Shown: positions 36,773 through 48,996, counted from the stretch's first letter. The stretch: 64,000 nucleotides of DNA from Bifidobacterium santillanense (GCF_018555385.1 NZ_JAFEJS010000009.1:1-64000), one strand, 5' to 3'. Translations and numbers: made by a program. The notes: generated by a model not told the origin, from the sequence alone.

Positions 36773-37468
36773 ATGAAGTCCCATGAACTGGCGGTCGCGA
36801 TCGCCGAGGCGATCGACGCGAAGGCGTTTCCCGACGGCAAGCTTCCCACCGAGAACCAACTCATGCAGCAGTACGGCGTCACGAGGTACTGCGTGCGCAA
36901 GGCCATCGCCGAACTGGTCACCCAGGGGCGCGTCTATTCGGTGCGCGGCGGCGGCATGTACGTGCACGAACGATTCCGCGAGGGATACGTGAGCGTCAAC
37001 GTGAGCGGCCTGTCCGCGTCGTTCGCCCCGGGCGACATGACCTCCCGGGTGCTCTCGATCGGGCTGCGCGACGCGGGCGACGAGGTCGCGAAGCGGCTCA
37101 AGTGCGATCCCGGCGACCGCGTGTACGAACTGCTGCGTCTGCGCTCGCTCAAGGGCGAGCCGATGCTGCTGGAGCACGCCTTCTTCCTGCAATCCGTGGT
37201 GAAGTACCTCGACGAACACATCGCCGCCGGATCCATCTTCAAGTACCTCAAGGAGAGCCAGGACGTCGCGGTGCGGTTCGTGGACAAGTCGTTCCGCGCC
37301 GATGCGCTGCCCGAGGGCGTGGCGCGCGCGATGGGGCTGACGCCCGGCGAGCCCACGCTGGTCGTGGAGGACGAGGTATACAGCATGGGCGGGGTGGTGT
37401 TCGACGTGTCGAGAAGCTACTACAACTACCGGCTCGGCAAGTTCTTCAGCATGTACGACGTGAGCTGA
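36773..37468 (+). CDS. GntR-family regulator with UTRA domain (second)
   Basis: 231 aa. Same architecture as the protein at 35150: wHTH KLPTENQLMQQYGVTRYCVRKAIAELVTQGRVYSVRGGGMYV (about residues 23-64), then UTRA. The recognition-helix part is close to that of the first (QYG-[ST]-[ST]-RY-x-[IV]RKA), so both may read similar operators. A terminator follows, then the PTS promoter region. Likely local repressor of the PTS/GH1 operon (inference). Confidence 0.9.
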   Translation: MKSHELAVAIAEAIDAKAFPDGKLPTENQLMQQYGVTRYCVRKAIAELVTQGRVYSVRGGGMYVHERFREGYVSVNVSGLSASFAPGDMTSRVLSIGLRDAGDEVAKRLKCDPGDRVYELLRLRSLKGEPMLLEHAFFLQSVVKYLDEHIAAGSIFKYLKESQDVAVRFVDKSFRADALPEGVARAMGLTPGEPTLVVEDEVYSMGGVVFDVSRSYYNYRLGKFFSMYDVS

Positions 37469-37528
37469 GCGCGGTCGTCCGAGAGGATCGGCGTCCGATC
37501 CGCGGTCGGCCGCGATCGTGAGGACGTG

Positions 37529-37557
37529 ACGGCATCGCCCCGATGGGGCGGTGCCGT
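37529..37557 (+). terminator. terminator after the second gntR
   Basis: 13-bp stem ACGGCATCGCCCC / GGGGCGGTGCCGT with one T-G pair, loop GAT. No strong T-run. Confidence 0.65.
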
Positions 37558-37666
37558 TCTGCGTTGCGCGTGGGGTCCGGTGAGGTGGGTGCGGGGCGCC
37601 CCGCGTGCCGCCCGTTGTCGGGATGTTCCGCGGCTTCGGGGCCCGACGAAAAAAGTTGCACTTTCA

Positions 37667-37861
37667 TGTTGTTCGATATCAGAAAAAGTTATTCGTACAA
37701 CTTTGGCCAGTTTTCGCCGTTGTGAGCGTTAACGAAGTTAATAGTTGCTGCGATGAAGTTAAAGAAACGCCGTAATTCCCGGCGTGTCGCGATGTTGACA
37801 AGTTATTCGAACAAGTGCATACTATAGCCAAGAAGTTCGAACAACTTAAGAAAAATCGAAC
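37667..37861 (+). promoter_or_regulatory. PTS promoter with repeated GntR operator candidates
   Basis: A/T-rich part of the 457-bp gap 37469-37925. TTGACA (37795-37800), 17 bp, CATACT (37818-37823). Near-palindromic sites: AAGTTATTCGTACAACTT (37686-37703), AAGTTATTCGAACAAGTG (37800-37817, inside the promoter spacer), AAGAAGTTCGAACAACTT (37830-37847, just past the start site). Half-sites lie at 37667-37677 (GTTGTTCGA) and about 37855-37862 (TCGAACTT). The layout suits repression by roadblock and looping. Confidence 0.72.
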
Positions 37862-37925
37862 TTGCTGAAAAGGAATGGAAACCGCCTCACAGCGATGTGG
37901 GACGGGAGGAACAAGGAGAAATCCA

Positions 37926-39281
37926 ATGAAGGAGCATTTCCAAGCTGCCGGCGATGCCATGATGAAGGGCTTCGCTCGGTTCAGCACCTTCAAGATCGTG
38001 GTGGCCCTGAAGGACGCGTTCATCCTGACGCTTCCGGTCACCCTGCTCGGCTCGATCTTCCTGCTCGTGGCCAACATCCCGATTAACGGCTACTCCGACT
38101 TCATGTCGAAGTACCTGACCGAGAACTGGGCCATCGGACTCAACCAGGCGTACTCCGCCACCTTCAACGTCCTGGCCATCGTCGTCGCGGTCGGCGTCGG
38201 CTACTCCTACGTGCACAACGAGAAGCTGGACGGCATCTCCGGCGCCATCCTCGCCATGGTCTCGTTCTTCTGCGTCTCCCCGTCGTCGTTCGGCATCGAC
38301 CACAGCACCGTGGACGCCCTGCCCAAGGGCTCCTCCGCCGAGGTCGCCAACGTCATCCCGCTGACGTGGGTCGGCGGCAACGGCATCATCTCCGCCGTCA
38401 TCTGCGGCCTGTTCTCCGCCTGGGTCTTCACCAAGTGCATCAAGAAGAACGTGCGCATCAAGATGCCCGACTCCGTGCCCGAAGGCGTGTCCAACGCGTT
38501 CTCCGCCCTCATCCCCGGCTTCATCGTCCTGTGCGCGTCCGCCCTGGCCTACCAGCTGTGCGAGATCTTCGGCGGCGTGTCCCTGACCGAGATGATCTTC
38601 AAGGTCATCCAGTCCCCGCTGCAGGGCCTGACCGACAACCTCGCCGGCGCCATCATCTTCGCCATCCTGCCGCCGCTCATGTTCTGGTGCGGCATCCACG
38701 GCCCGAACGTCATGCAGGGCATCCTGCTGCCGCTCGCCACCGCCAACTCCCTGGCCAACCAGCAGCTCATCGACTCCGGCGTCGCCCTCACCCGCGACAA
38801 CGGCGCCCACATCATCACCCCGCAGCTCTACGACCTGTTCAACAAGTTCGGCGGCTGCGGCCTGACCCTCGGCCTGCTCATCGCCGTGTTCATCGTCGGC
38901 CGCTCCCAGCAGCTGCGCGAGGTCTCCAAGATGTCCTTCGTGCCCGGCCTGTTCAACATCAACGAGCCCGTCATCTTCGGTCTGCCGATCTGCTTCAACC
39001 CGTACTTCCTGGCGCCGTTCATCCTCGCCCCGCTCGCCGCGATCGTCGTGATGTACTTCGTGCAGATCACCGGCTTCATCGCCCCGTTCGGCGCCGTCCA
39101 GGTGCCGTGGACGACCCCGCCGATCATCTCCGGCTTCATCGTCGCCGGCTGGAAGGGCTCGCTGCTGCAGATCCTCATCACCGCCATGTCCACGCTGATC
39201 TACCTGCCGTTCGTCAAGATGCAGGACCGCATCTACGTCAAGGAGGAGGCCGAGATGGCCGCCGCCGAGGCCGAGGCCTGA
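37926..39281 (+). CDS. PTS sugar transporter subunit IIC, lactose/cellobiose (Lac) family
   Basis: 451 aa integral membrane protein. TFKIVVALKDAFILTLPVTLLGSIFLL and ILPPLMFWCGIHGPNVMQGILLP, SFVPGLFNINEPVIFGLPICFNPYFLAPF are hallmark segments of CelB/LicC-type IIC; the Glu in FNINEPV is the conserved sugar-binding Glu. Moves and phosphorylates a beta-diglucoside such as cellobiose, together with the IIB and IIA genes downstream. ATG 37926 with AAGGAG upstream; the frame opens earlier without a ribosome binding site. Confidence 0.93.
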   Translation: MKEHFQAAGDAMMKGFARFSTFKIVVALKDAFILTLPVTLLGSIFLLVANIPINGYSDFMSKYLTENWAIGLNQAYSATFNVLAIVVAVGVGYSYVHNEKLDGISGAILAMVSFFCVSPSSFGIDHSTVDALPKGSSAEVANVIPLTWVGGNGIISAVICGLFSAWVFTKCIKKNVRIKMPDSVPEGVSNAFSALIPGFIVLCASALAYQLCEIFGGVSLTEMIFKVIQSPLQGLTDNLAGAIIFAILPPLMFWCGIHGPNVMQGILLPLATANSLANQQLIDSGVALTRDNGAHIITPQLYDLFNKFGGCGLTLGLLIAVFIVGRSQQLREVSKMSFVPGLFNINEPVIFGLPICFNPYFLAPFILAPLAAIVVMYFVQITGFIAPFGAVQVPWTTPPIISGFIVAGWKGSLLQILITAMSTLIYLPFVKMQDRIYVKEEAEMAAAEAEA

Positions 39282-39383
39282 TAGATCGCCCACACTTCCA
39301 TCCATAACTCAACACACCACAACACCAATACCCCCAATCAACCAAACCGGCCGATGACGGCCGAAACCGAAAGGAAAACCACC

Positions 39384-39683
39384 ATGAAGATCGTCCTGTG
39401 CTGCGCCTCCGGAATGTCCACCAGCATGCTCGTCAAGAAGATGCAGGAAGCCGCCGTCAAGAAGGGCGTCGACGTGAACATCAGCGCCTGCCCGGTCACC
39501 GAGCTCGACGTCAAGGCCTCCGACGCCAACGTCATCCTCCTCGGCCCGCAGGTGCGCTACGAGCTCGCCAACGTCAAGTCCAACTTCGGCGACCGCGCCG
39601 GCGTCGACGCCATCGATCCGCGCGACTACGGCATGATGCGCGGCGACAAGGTCCTCGCCCACGCCATCGAGATCGCCAAGTAA
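39384..39683 (+). CDS. PTS sugar transporter subunit IIB, lactose/cellobiose family
   Basis: 99 aa. MKIVLCCASGMSTSMLVKKM carries the phosphorylated Cys (C6 or C7) in the CxxGMSTS loop of Lac-family IIB proteins. Accepts phosphate from IIA and passes it to the sugar bound by IIC. 102 bp after IIC; GAAAGGAAAA precedes ATG 39384. Confidence 0.93.
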   Translation: MKIVLCCASGMSTSMLVKKMQEAAVKKGVDVNISACPVTELDVKASDANVILLGPQVRYELANVKSNFGDRAGVDAIDPRDYGMMRGDKVLAHAIEIAK

Positions 39684-39828
39684 CGAGAACGAACCTCCGG
39701 CCGGCGACGGACGCGACGCGACGAACGCGGTCCAGTCCGTCCCCGGCCGGATTGCTCACCGGACCGTTTCCGGGCATGCAAACATCGAGAACCACCATAC
39801 AGACAACGACAAAGAAGGCATGACTGCA

Positions 39829-40155
39829 ATGACGCAAGAAGAATACGAGATGACCTGCTTCCAGATGATCACGGCCGCGGGCACCGCGAAGTCCGACTAC
39901 ATCGAGGCCCTGCGCGCCGCCAAGGCCGGCGACTACGCCAAGGCCGAGGAGCTGCTGGCCAGCGGTCTGGAAAGCTACAACGGCGGTCACGAGGCGCACT
40001 CCGCGATGGTCCAGCAGGAGGCCGCCGGCAACCCGATCACCCCGACCCTGCTCATGACCCACGTCGAGGACCAGATGATGAGCGCCGAGGTGATCCGCAC
40101 CATGGTGCTCGAGCTCATCGACGTCTACAAGAAGCTCGAGAACAAGGAGAACTGA
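39829..40155 (+). CDS. PTS sugar transporter subunit IIA, lactose/cellobiose family
   Basis: 108 aa three-helix protein. The phosphorylated His lies in LMTHVEDQMMSAEV (about residue 81), aligning with VHAQDHL of ChbA; the following Asp, which binds Mg2+ in the trimer, is kept, while the next His is Gln. Receives phosphate from HPr, which is not in this window. Start ATG 39829 was preferred over ATG 39820 because GAAGG is too close to the latter. Confidence 0.9.
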   Translation: MTQEEYEMTCFQMITAAGTAKSDYIEALRAAKAGDYAKAEELLASGLESYNGGHEAHSAMVQQEAAGNPITPTLLMTHVEDQMMSAEVIRTMVLELIDVYKKLENKEN

Positions 40156-43180
<3,025 letters not shown>

Positions 43181-43214
43181 CCGCGTGAGCGCGACCGTTC
43201 CGAAGGGCTGAAGG

Positions 43215-43248
43215 AATCCTCCCCTCACGCGCATGCGAGGGGAGGATT
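43215..43248 (+). terminator. terminator after the second GH1
   Basis: Perfect 12-bp stem AATCCTCCCCTC / GAGGGGAGGATT, loop 10 nt, then TTCGTCG. Confidence 0.8.
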
Positions 43249-43304
43249 TCGTCGTATCGTAGGACACGGAAATCAGGAGACGGAACACGAACGAAGGAGC
43301 ACAT

Positions 43305-44150
43305 GTGAACCGCAGAATCGTCTTTCTCGACATCGACGGCACCCTGTTCGGACGCGACCATGTGATCGCGCCGTCCACGCTCGACGCGATCCACACCGCA
43401 CAGCGCAACGGGCATCTCGTGTTCATCGACACCGGGCGCTCCCGTCCGGAGATCGACGACGAGGTGCTCTACCCGGGCTTCGACGGCATCGTCGGCGCGA
43501 TCGGCGCGTACGTCGAGATCGACGGCAAGGTCCTGCTCGACCGTTTCATCGACCCGGGCGTCGTGACCCGGGCGTGCCGCGTCTTCGACGAGATCGGCGT
43601 CAACTACATGTGGCAGTCGTCGAAGGGTCTGTGGGCGTCGGCCGGGTACATGGCGCACGTCGAATGGGTGCGTCGCACCATGCATGCGAGCTACGGCGGC
43701 GACTGGTGGCGTGTGCTCGAGGATGCCAAGGCTGCGGCCTGGCTGGACAAGGTGCCGCTGGGCGAACTCGTGCCCGGCTCGAAGTGCACGTTCTTCGCTC
43801 CGGCCTCGTCGCGTCTCACGCTCGACGACATCCGCGAGGCGATCGGTCCGGACCTGCAGATCGTCAGCGGATCGATGGGACTGGAGGCTCCCACCAACGG
43901 CGAGGGCATGACGCCGGGCGTCAACAAGGGGACCGGCCTCAAGTACGTGGCCGACCTCTACGGCGTCGACATCGCCGACACCATCGCCATCGGCGACTCG
44001 GAGAACGACACCGAGATGATCGAGACCGCCGGCGTGGGCGTCGCTATGGGCAACGCCACCGACGGCATCAAGGCCATCGCCGACTGGACCACGGCGCCGG
44101 TCGACGCCGACGGCATCGCCGTCGCGTTCCGTCACTTCGGGTTGATCTGA
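43305..44150 (+). CDS. HAD-IIB sugar phosphatase (third)
   Basis: 281 aa. FLDIDGTLFGRD (D9, D11), DTGR, and GDSENDTEMIE. C2B cap between. Start is GTG 43305, five bases after AAGGAG; an out-of-frame ATG two bases earlier would stop at once (ATGTGA). Follows the PTS/GH1 genes after a terminator. The substrate may be a sugar phosphate from that pathway (inference). Confidence 0.9.
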   Translation: MNRRIVFLDIDGTLFGRDHVIAPSTLDAIHTAQRNGHLVFIDTGRSRPEIDDEVLYPGFDGIVGAIGAYVEIDGKVLLDRFIDPGVVTRACRVFDEIGVNYMWQSSKGLWASAGYMAHVEWVRRTMHASYGGDWWRVLEDAKAAAWLDKVPLGELVPGSKCTFFAPASSRLTLDDIREAIGPDLQIVSGSMGLEAPTNGEGMTPGVNKGTGLKYVADLYGVDIADTIAIGDSENDTEMIETAGVGVAMGNATDGIKAIADWTTAPVDADGIAVAFRHFGLI

Positions 44151-44231
44151 GGAAGGTCCGGTTCCGCCGATCGGCGCGAAGGACGGGAGGGACCGCGATG
44201 CGAATGATCCCGTGTCGGATGGTGTCGAACG

Positions 44232-44864
44232 TCAGTGCGCGTCGAGTCCGACGAACGCGCGGATGTCCGCGATCTCCGCGTCGGCGATGGCATGGTCCAT
44301 CCCCGCGTACTCGCGGGACTCGAGACGGCCGGTCTCCCCGAGCGCGCGATGCGCGGTGCGCTGATCGTCGAGCGGAATCGTGCGGTCGCGCGAGCCGTAG
44401 AGCAGCAGGAACCGCGTGTCCCCTTCGATCGAAGCGCCGTCCGTCTCCTCCTCGCCCTTGAACGATGGGCTCATCAGGATCGCCGCGTCGAATATGTCGG
44501 GATGCTCGCGCACGATGCGGTACGACATGTAGCCGCCCTGCGAGAAGCCGACGAGGATCCTGCGGCGCGGGGCGAACATCGGCGAATCGAGCAGTCCGGC
44601 CACCGCGTCGCCGACGGCCGAGCACTCGCGCCGGCGCTCGTCGACGCCGCAGCCGTCCGGATACCAGTAGGCTCCGCCCATGTACCTGCGGTCATAGGTG
44701 CCGTGGAACGACAGGTAGCTCGCCTCGCGGCCGGTTCCCGCGTACACGGCGTCGATGACGCGGACCATCTCCCGTTCGTCGTTGCCGTACCCGTGGAACA
44801 TGACGAACAGCCGGTCGTCGACCGCGATATCCGTCTCGATCCGGTTCACTGAGCTCAGACGCAT
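44232..44864 (-). CDS. alpha/beta-hydrolase, carboxylesterase/phospholipase type
   Basis: 210 aa. Oxyanion region FVMFHGYGNDE, nucleophile S108 in VGFSQGGYMSYRI, acid Asp in LYGSRDRTIP and His in GMDHAIADAEI complete the triad. No signal peptide, so cytosolic. Likely hydrolyses small esters; substrate unknown. ATG 44864 with GGAAAGGAA upstream; the longer frame is unlikely. Faces the third HAD gene convergently and the malic enzyme divergently. The 297-bp gap 44865-45161 must hold both promoters; I could not place them. Confidence 0.85.
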   Translation of the reverse strand: MRLSSVNRIETDIAVDDRLFVMFHGYGNDEREMVRVIDAVYAGTGREASYLSFHGTYDRRYMGGAYWYPDGCGVDERRRECSAVGDAVAGLLDSPMFAPRRRILVGFSQGGYMSYRIVREHPDIFDAAILMSPSFKGEEETDGASIEGDTRFLLLYGSRDRTIPLDDQRTAHRALGETGRLESREYAGMDHAIADAEIADIRAFVGLDAH

Positions 44865-45161
44865 GGTCGTTCCTTTCCGTCTCACCCGGTCTCCTTCATC
44901 CTCCTCCAGTGTAGATGCGACCGATGCGACAGAGATGCGGCGGGCGTCGTCGCAGCCTCGCATGAATGCCGCCCATCGGGTTCCGCCACGGGTCGGCGTG
45001 CGGCCGCGAATCATCGGAAGCGTTGGAGGACAAGGCGTGTTGTCATAGTGGTTTCGTTTATTTGAGGGGACGTCGACTCGCCTCTATCGTGTGAGACGGC
45101 ACGACGACGACATCGACGGCGCCGCGCCCCGAATCGACGTCCAAGCATAAGGAACGACATC

Positions 45162-46781
45162 ATGACCGGATTCGCCACACTCAAGGATTCCTTCACCACC
45201 CGCGGACTCGCCGCCACGATCGACGAGCGGGTCGCCGCCGACGTGGACGGCCTGCTGCCCGCCGCCGTGCAGTCGCTCGACATGCAGGAGGAGACCGTAT
45301 ACGAGCGTTTCCGGTCCATTCCGGACGACCTCGGCAGGCGCCTGTTCCTGATGGGCGTGTGCCGCGAGAACCGCCGTCTGTTCTACCGCGGCATGTCCAG
45401 GCATCTGACCGAATACATGCCGATCGTCTACGCGCCCACCGTCGCCCAGTCGATCATGCGGTACGACGAGTACTACTTCGGATCCGACGTCGCCTACGTG
45501 TCCATCGAGCACCCCGAGCGCATCAAGGACGCGCTGCGCCAGTACGCCGAGGGCCGCGACATCGACCTGATCGTCGCCACCGACGGCGAAGGCATTCTCG
45601 GCATCGGCGACTGGGGCGCGCAGGGCGCGGAGATCCTCACCGGCAAGCTCGCCGTCTACACGGCCGCCGCCGGCATCGACCCCTCGCGCGTGCTGCCCGT
45701 CATGATCGACGTGGGCACCGACCGCCGGGAGCTCCTCGACAATCCGCGCTACGTCGGCAACCGCTTCCCGCGCGTGCGCGGCGAACGCTACAACGCGTTC
45801 ATCGACGCGTTCGTCCACGACTGCCTCGAGCTTTATCCGGACGCGCTGCTGCATTGGGAGGACTTCGGACGTCCCACCGCCGCGCCGATCCTCGAACGCT
45901 ACCGGAATGACGTGCTTACCTTGAACGACGACATCCAGGGCACCGGAGTGACCGTGCTCGCCGCGCTCGTCGCCGCCCGCCGCATCGCCGGCACCTCCTA
46001 CGACGACACGCGCATCCTCGTCTTCGGCGCGGGCACCGCCGGCGTCGGCATCGCCGACCAGCTCGTCGACGATCTCGTCGTCAACGGCGGCATGGACCGC
46101 GCCGAAGCGATGGGCCGCGTCGCGCTCGTCGACCGGTACGGCCTCGTCGTCGAAGGCCAGGAGGGATTGACCGAAGGCCAGCGCAAGTACGCGCGCCAGG
46201 CCGGCGAATTCCCGTCGCTCGGGAACCCGACCGACCTCGCGTCCGTGGTCGACGCGTTCCGACCGAGCGTGCTCATCGGCACCTCCACCCGTCCCGGAGC
46301 GTTCGACGAGCGCGTGGTGCGCGCCATGTGCGCCCACGTGGAGCGTCCGCTGCTGTGCCCGATCTCCAATCCGACCGAACTGGCCGAGGCGAAGGCCGCC
46401 GACGTGATCCGATGGTCCGAAGGCAAGGCGTTCGTCATCACCGGCACCCCGTCCGAGCCCGTCGAGTACGAGGGCGTGACCTACCGCATCGGACAGGGCA
46501 ACAACGCGCTCATGTACCCGGGCATCTGCTTCGGTGCCATCGTCGGCAAGGCTCGTCTCGTCAGCGACCGCATGCTGCTCGCCGCCGCGCACGCCATCTC
46601 CGGCATGATCGACGTGGACGAACCGGGCGCCGCCGTCCTGCCGCCCGTGAGCGACCTGAAGGAGATCTCGCGCAGGGTCGCCGTCGCCGTCGCCGAGCAG
46701 GCCATCGCGGAGGGGCTCAACCGCGAACCCGTGCCGGACGTCGAGGCCGCCGTCGAGGCGAACACCTGGCGCATCGACTGA
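45162..46781 (+). CDS. NAD-dependent malic enzyme or malolactic enzyme
   Basis: 539 aa. N-terminal malic domain with EYMPIVYAPTVAQSI, the catalytic Tyr, GLGD-like GEGILGIGDWGAQGAEI, and metal site EDFGRPTAAPILERYR...TLNDDIQGTG. NAD domain with FGAGTAGVGIADQL. Converts L-malate to pyruvate (malic) or directly to lactate (malolactic); these two enzymes are nearly alike in sequence and I cannot separate them. The LysR gene next door resembles the mleR position in lactic acid bacteria, but no malate permease is seen. Confidence 0.9.
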   Translation: MTGFATLKDSFTTRGLAATIDERVAADVDGLLPAAVQSLDMQEETVYERFRSIPDDLGRRLFLMGVCRENRRLFYRGMSRHLTEYMPIVYAPTVAQSIMRYDEYYFGSDVAYVSIEHPERIKDALRQYAEGRDIDLIVATDGEGILGIGDWGAQGAEILTGKLAVYTAAAGIDPSRVLPVMIDVGTDRRELLDNPRYVGNRFPRVRGERYNAFIDAFVHDCLELYPDALLHWEDFGRPTAAPILERYRNDVLTLNDDIQGTGVTVLAALVAARRIAGTSYDDTRILVFGAGTAGVGIADQLVDDLVVNGGMDRAEAMGRVALVDRYGLVVEGQEGLTEGQRKYARQAGEFPSLGNPTDLASVVDAFRPSVLIGTSTRPGAFDERVVRAMCAHVERPLLCPISNPTELAEAKAADVIRWSEGKAFVITGTPSEPVEYEGVTYRIGQGNNALMYPGICFGAIVGKARLVSDRMLLAAAHAISGMIDVDEPGAAVLPPVSDLKEISRRVAVAVAEQAIAEGLNREPVPDVEAAVEANTWRID

Positions 46782-46848
46782 GCCGTCGGCGTCATCCGCC
46801 CGCCATCCGTCCGCCCCGGCCAAGCCGCCCTGCCCCGTGGACTCACGA

Positions 46849-46854
46849 TACAAT
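46849..46854 (+). promoter_or_regulatory. -10 box of the LysR gene
   Basis: TACAAT (in GATACAAT) 31 bp before the ATG at 46886; no clear -35. Confidence 0.5.
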
Positions 46855-46885
46855 GGTGCATCGTTCCCCTGAGGCAAGGCGGCTT

Positions 46886-47866
46886 ATGGCATCGATAGAC
46901 AACATCCGCGATCTGGAGTTCTTCCAGCTCGTCGCCGAGCTCGGCAGCTTCACCGACGCGGCCGCGGCCGCCCGCGTCTCGCAGCCCACCGTCTCGCAGG
47001 CGGTCAAACGCCTCGAACGCCGGCTCGGCGCGACGCTCATCGAACGACATCGGTTCGGGGCCGGGGGAGAGGCCACGCTCACGCCGGCCGGCCTCGCCCT
47101 CATCCGCCATACCGCCGCGATCCTCGATGAGATCAACCGTCTGCCCGACGAGATCGCGCGCGCCGGGCGGAAAGACGCTCCGGTGCGCGGCGAGCGGACC
47201 GTCTCCTACTCCGTGGGACTGCCGCCGATCATCTCCGCATACCTGCTGGGCGACGAGACCATCGACGCCTTGGCGTGCACCCTGTCCGGCGAACTCGACG
47301 GAGACGTCGCCGTGCAGTCCGTCGGTTCGCGGCGGCTTCTTAACGAGATCGAACGGCATGAGGTCGATTTCGGCGCGGTCGCCGCCGTCGAAGCGTCGCC
47401 GACGTTCGGCGGCGCCCGCACGTTCCGCATCGCCTCGTGCCCGTTCGGACTCGCCTACGCGAAGGCCGGGGCGGCCGCGGCGGCGCTCGCCGGCAGGATG
47501 ACGTTCGACCTGTCCGACGGGAAGGCGATGAAGGGCATGCGCTTCGTCACCCTGTCCGACGACTTCGTGCACTCGAAGGCGGCCGGCGCGTTCATCCGCT
47601 CGCACATCGATCCCACGGACATCATCGAGGTCGCCGACGTGGGCACGATGAGGTCGATCATCGCGTCCGGCATCGCCGTCGGGCTGATGGCGTCCGTCGC
47701 CGTCGAGCGGGACGGGCGCATCGCGTTCATGCCGGTGACGGGGGCGACGCTGCCCACCTTCGACGTCTACGTGTTCGACGACACCCCGTCCCGTCCCGAT
47801 GCGTCGCGACGACAGGCCGGCGCGGACGCCTTCCTCGACGTCATCGGCCGACGGCTGGCCGGCTGA
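46886..47866 (+). CDS. LysR-family transcriptional regulator
   Basis: 326 aa. N-terminal wHTH (LEFFQLVAELGSFTDAAAAARVSQPTVSQAVKRLERRLG, about residues 10-48), then a periplasmic-binding-like effector domain. Located 104 bp after the malic enzyme and codirectional, so it probably controls it in response to malate or a related acid (inference). ATG 46886 with GAGGCAAGG upstream; the longer frame is a shadow of the enzyme gene. Confidence 0.92.
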   Translation: MASIDNIRDLEFFQLVAELGSFTDAAAAARVSQPTVSQAVKRLERRLGATLIERHRFGAGGEATLTPAGLALIRHTAAILDEINRLPDEIARAGRKDAPVRGERTVSYSVGLPPIISAYLLGDETIDALACTLSGELDGDVAVQSVGSRRLLNEIERHEVDFGAVAAVEASPTFGGARTFRIASCPFGLAYAKAGAAAAALAGRMTFDLSDGKAMKGMRFVTLSDDFVHSKAAGAFIRSHIDPTDIIEVADVGTMRSIIASGIAVGLMASVAVERDGRIAFMPVTGATLPTFDVYVFDDTPSRPDASRRQAGADAFLDVIGRRLAG

Positions 47867-47938
47867 GGGTCGGGCCGAAGATGAACGGAGGGTGACGCGC
47901 GGGGAACGGGAGGTGCGGCGCGAGTCTTCGAAATGGTC

Positions 47939-47996
47939 TATAGTCGGATAGGTCACGTTAGTGGCCACCTTCAACAGCTTCAACGCACGAAAGGTG
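47939..47996 (+). promoter_or_regulatory. pyr operon -10 box and possible RBS-masking stem
   Basis: TATAGT at 47939-47944. In the leader CACCTT (47966-47971) can pair with AAGGTG (47991-47996), which is the Shine-Dalgarno of pyrB. No PyrR-type anti-terminator was seen. Confidence 0.4.
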
Positions 47997-48000
47997 AGCC

Positions 48001-48996
48001 GTGTCAACTCCACAAGAGCCGGCGGAGACGCCGATGATCGGTAAGAGCGTCATCTCCCTCGATGACCTTTCCATCCCCAAGATCCAGGACCTGCTGCACA
48101 AGGCGCAGTACATCGATTCCCACCGCAGGGAAGTGGCGCACGCCTGCGACGGCAGGGTGCTCGCCACTTTGTTCTATGAGCCCTCGACCCGTACGCGTCT
48201 GAGCTTCGAGACCGCGATGCTGCGTCTCGGCGGCAAGGTGATCGGCTTCGCCGGCGCGCAGCTCGCGTCCGTCACCAAGGGCGAGTCCATCGCCGACACC
48301 CTCAAGACCGTCTCCAACTACGTCGACGTGGTCGCGATCCGCCACCCGAAGGAGGGCGCGGCCCTCGTCGCCTCCCGCGCCGCGAGCGTGCCGGTCATCA
48401 ACGCCGGCGACGGCGGCCATATGCACCCCACGCAGACGCTCGCGGACCTCGCGACCCTGCAGTCGCGCTTCGGCCGCGTCACCAACCTGACCGTCGGCCT
48501 GTGCGGCGACCTCATGTTCGGCCGCACCGTGCACTCCCTGATCGAGACGCTGTGCCGCTTCGGCAACGTGAACTTCGTGCTCATCAGCCCCGACGAGCTC
48601 AAGACCCCGCAGTACGTGCTCGACCGCATCGACGCCACCCCGTCCTGCTCCTACGTGGAGGTCAAGGACCTCGTCTCCGTGATCGGCGACCTCGACGTGC
48701 TGTACATGACCCGCGTGCAGAAGGAGCGCTTCTTCAACGAGGACGACTACCTGCGTCTGCGCGACACCTACATCCTCGACGAGGACAAGCTCTCCCACGC
48801 CAAGAAGGACATGGCCGTGCTGCACCCGCTGCCGCGCGTCAACGAGATCGCCGTCGAGGTCGACGACGACCCGCGCGCCGCGTACTTCGAGCAGGTCAAG
48901 AACGGCATGCTCATGCGCATGGCCCTGGAAAGCACCGTGGTGGGCGACGAACTGCCCGGATACGAACCGCTCGAGACCAAGGAGGTCCAGGCCTGA
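48001..48996 (+). CDS. pyrB: aspartate carbamoyltransferase catalytic subunit
   Basis: 331 aa. Carbamoyl-phosphate loop YEPSTRTRLSFE (about residues 60-71), VIRHP-like VAIRHPKEGA, and AGDGGHMHPTQTL for aspartate. Makes N-carbamoyl-aspartate, step two of UMP synthesis. GTG start with AAAGGTGAG upstream. Overlaps pyrI by one base (TGATG), consistent with co-assembly of the holoenzyme. Confidence 0.97.
   Translation: MSTPQEPAETPMIGKSVISLDDLSIPKIQDLLHKAQYIDSHRREVAHACDGRVLATLFYEPSTRTRLSFETAMLRLGGKVIGFAGAQLASVTKGESIADTLKTVSNYVDVVAIRHPKEGAALVASRAASVPVINAGDGGHMHPTQTLADLATLQSRFGRVTNLTVGLCGDLMFGRTVHSLIETLCRFGNVNFVLISPDELKTPQYVLDRIDATPSCSYVEVKDLVSVIGDLDVLYMTRVQKERFFNEDDYLRLRDTYILDEDKLSHAKKDMAVLHPLPRVNEIAVEVDDDPRAAYFEQVKNGMLMRMALESTVVGDELPGYEPLETKEVQA

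Noticed and set aside
43303..43308. ATG start for the third HAD gene two bases before the GTG
   Set aside because: It reads ATG-TGA and stops immediately; the in-frame GTG has the correct ribosome-site spacing.
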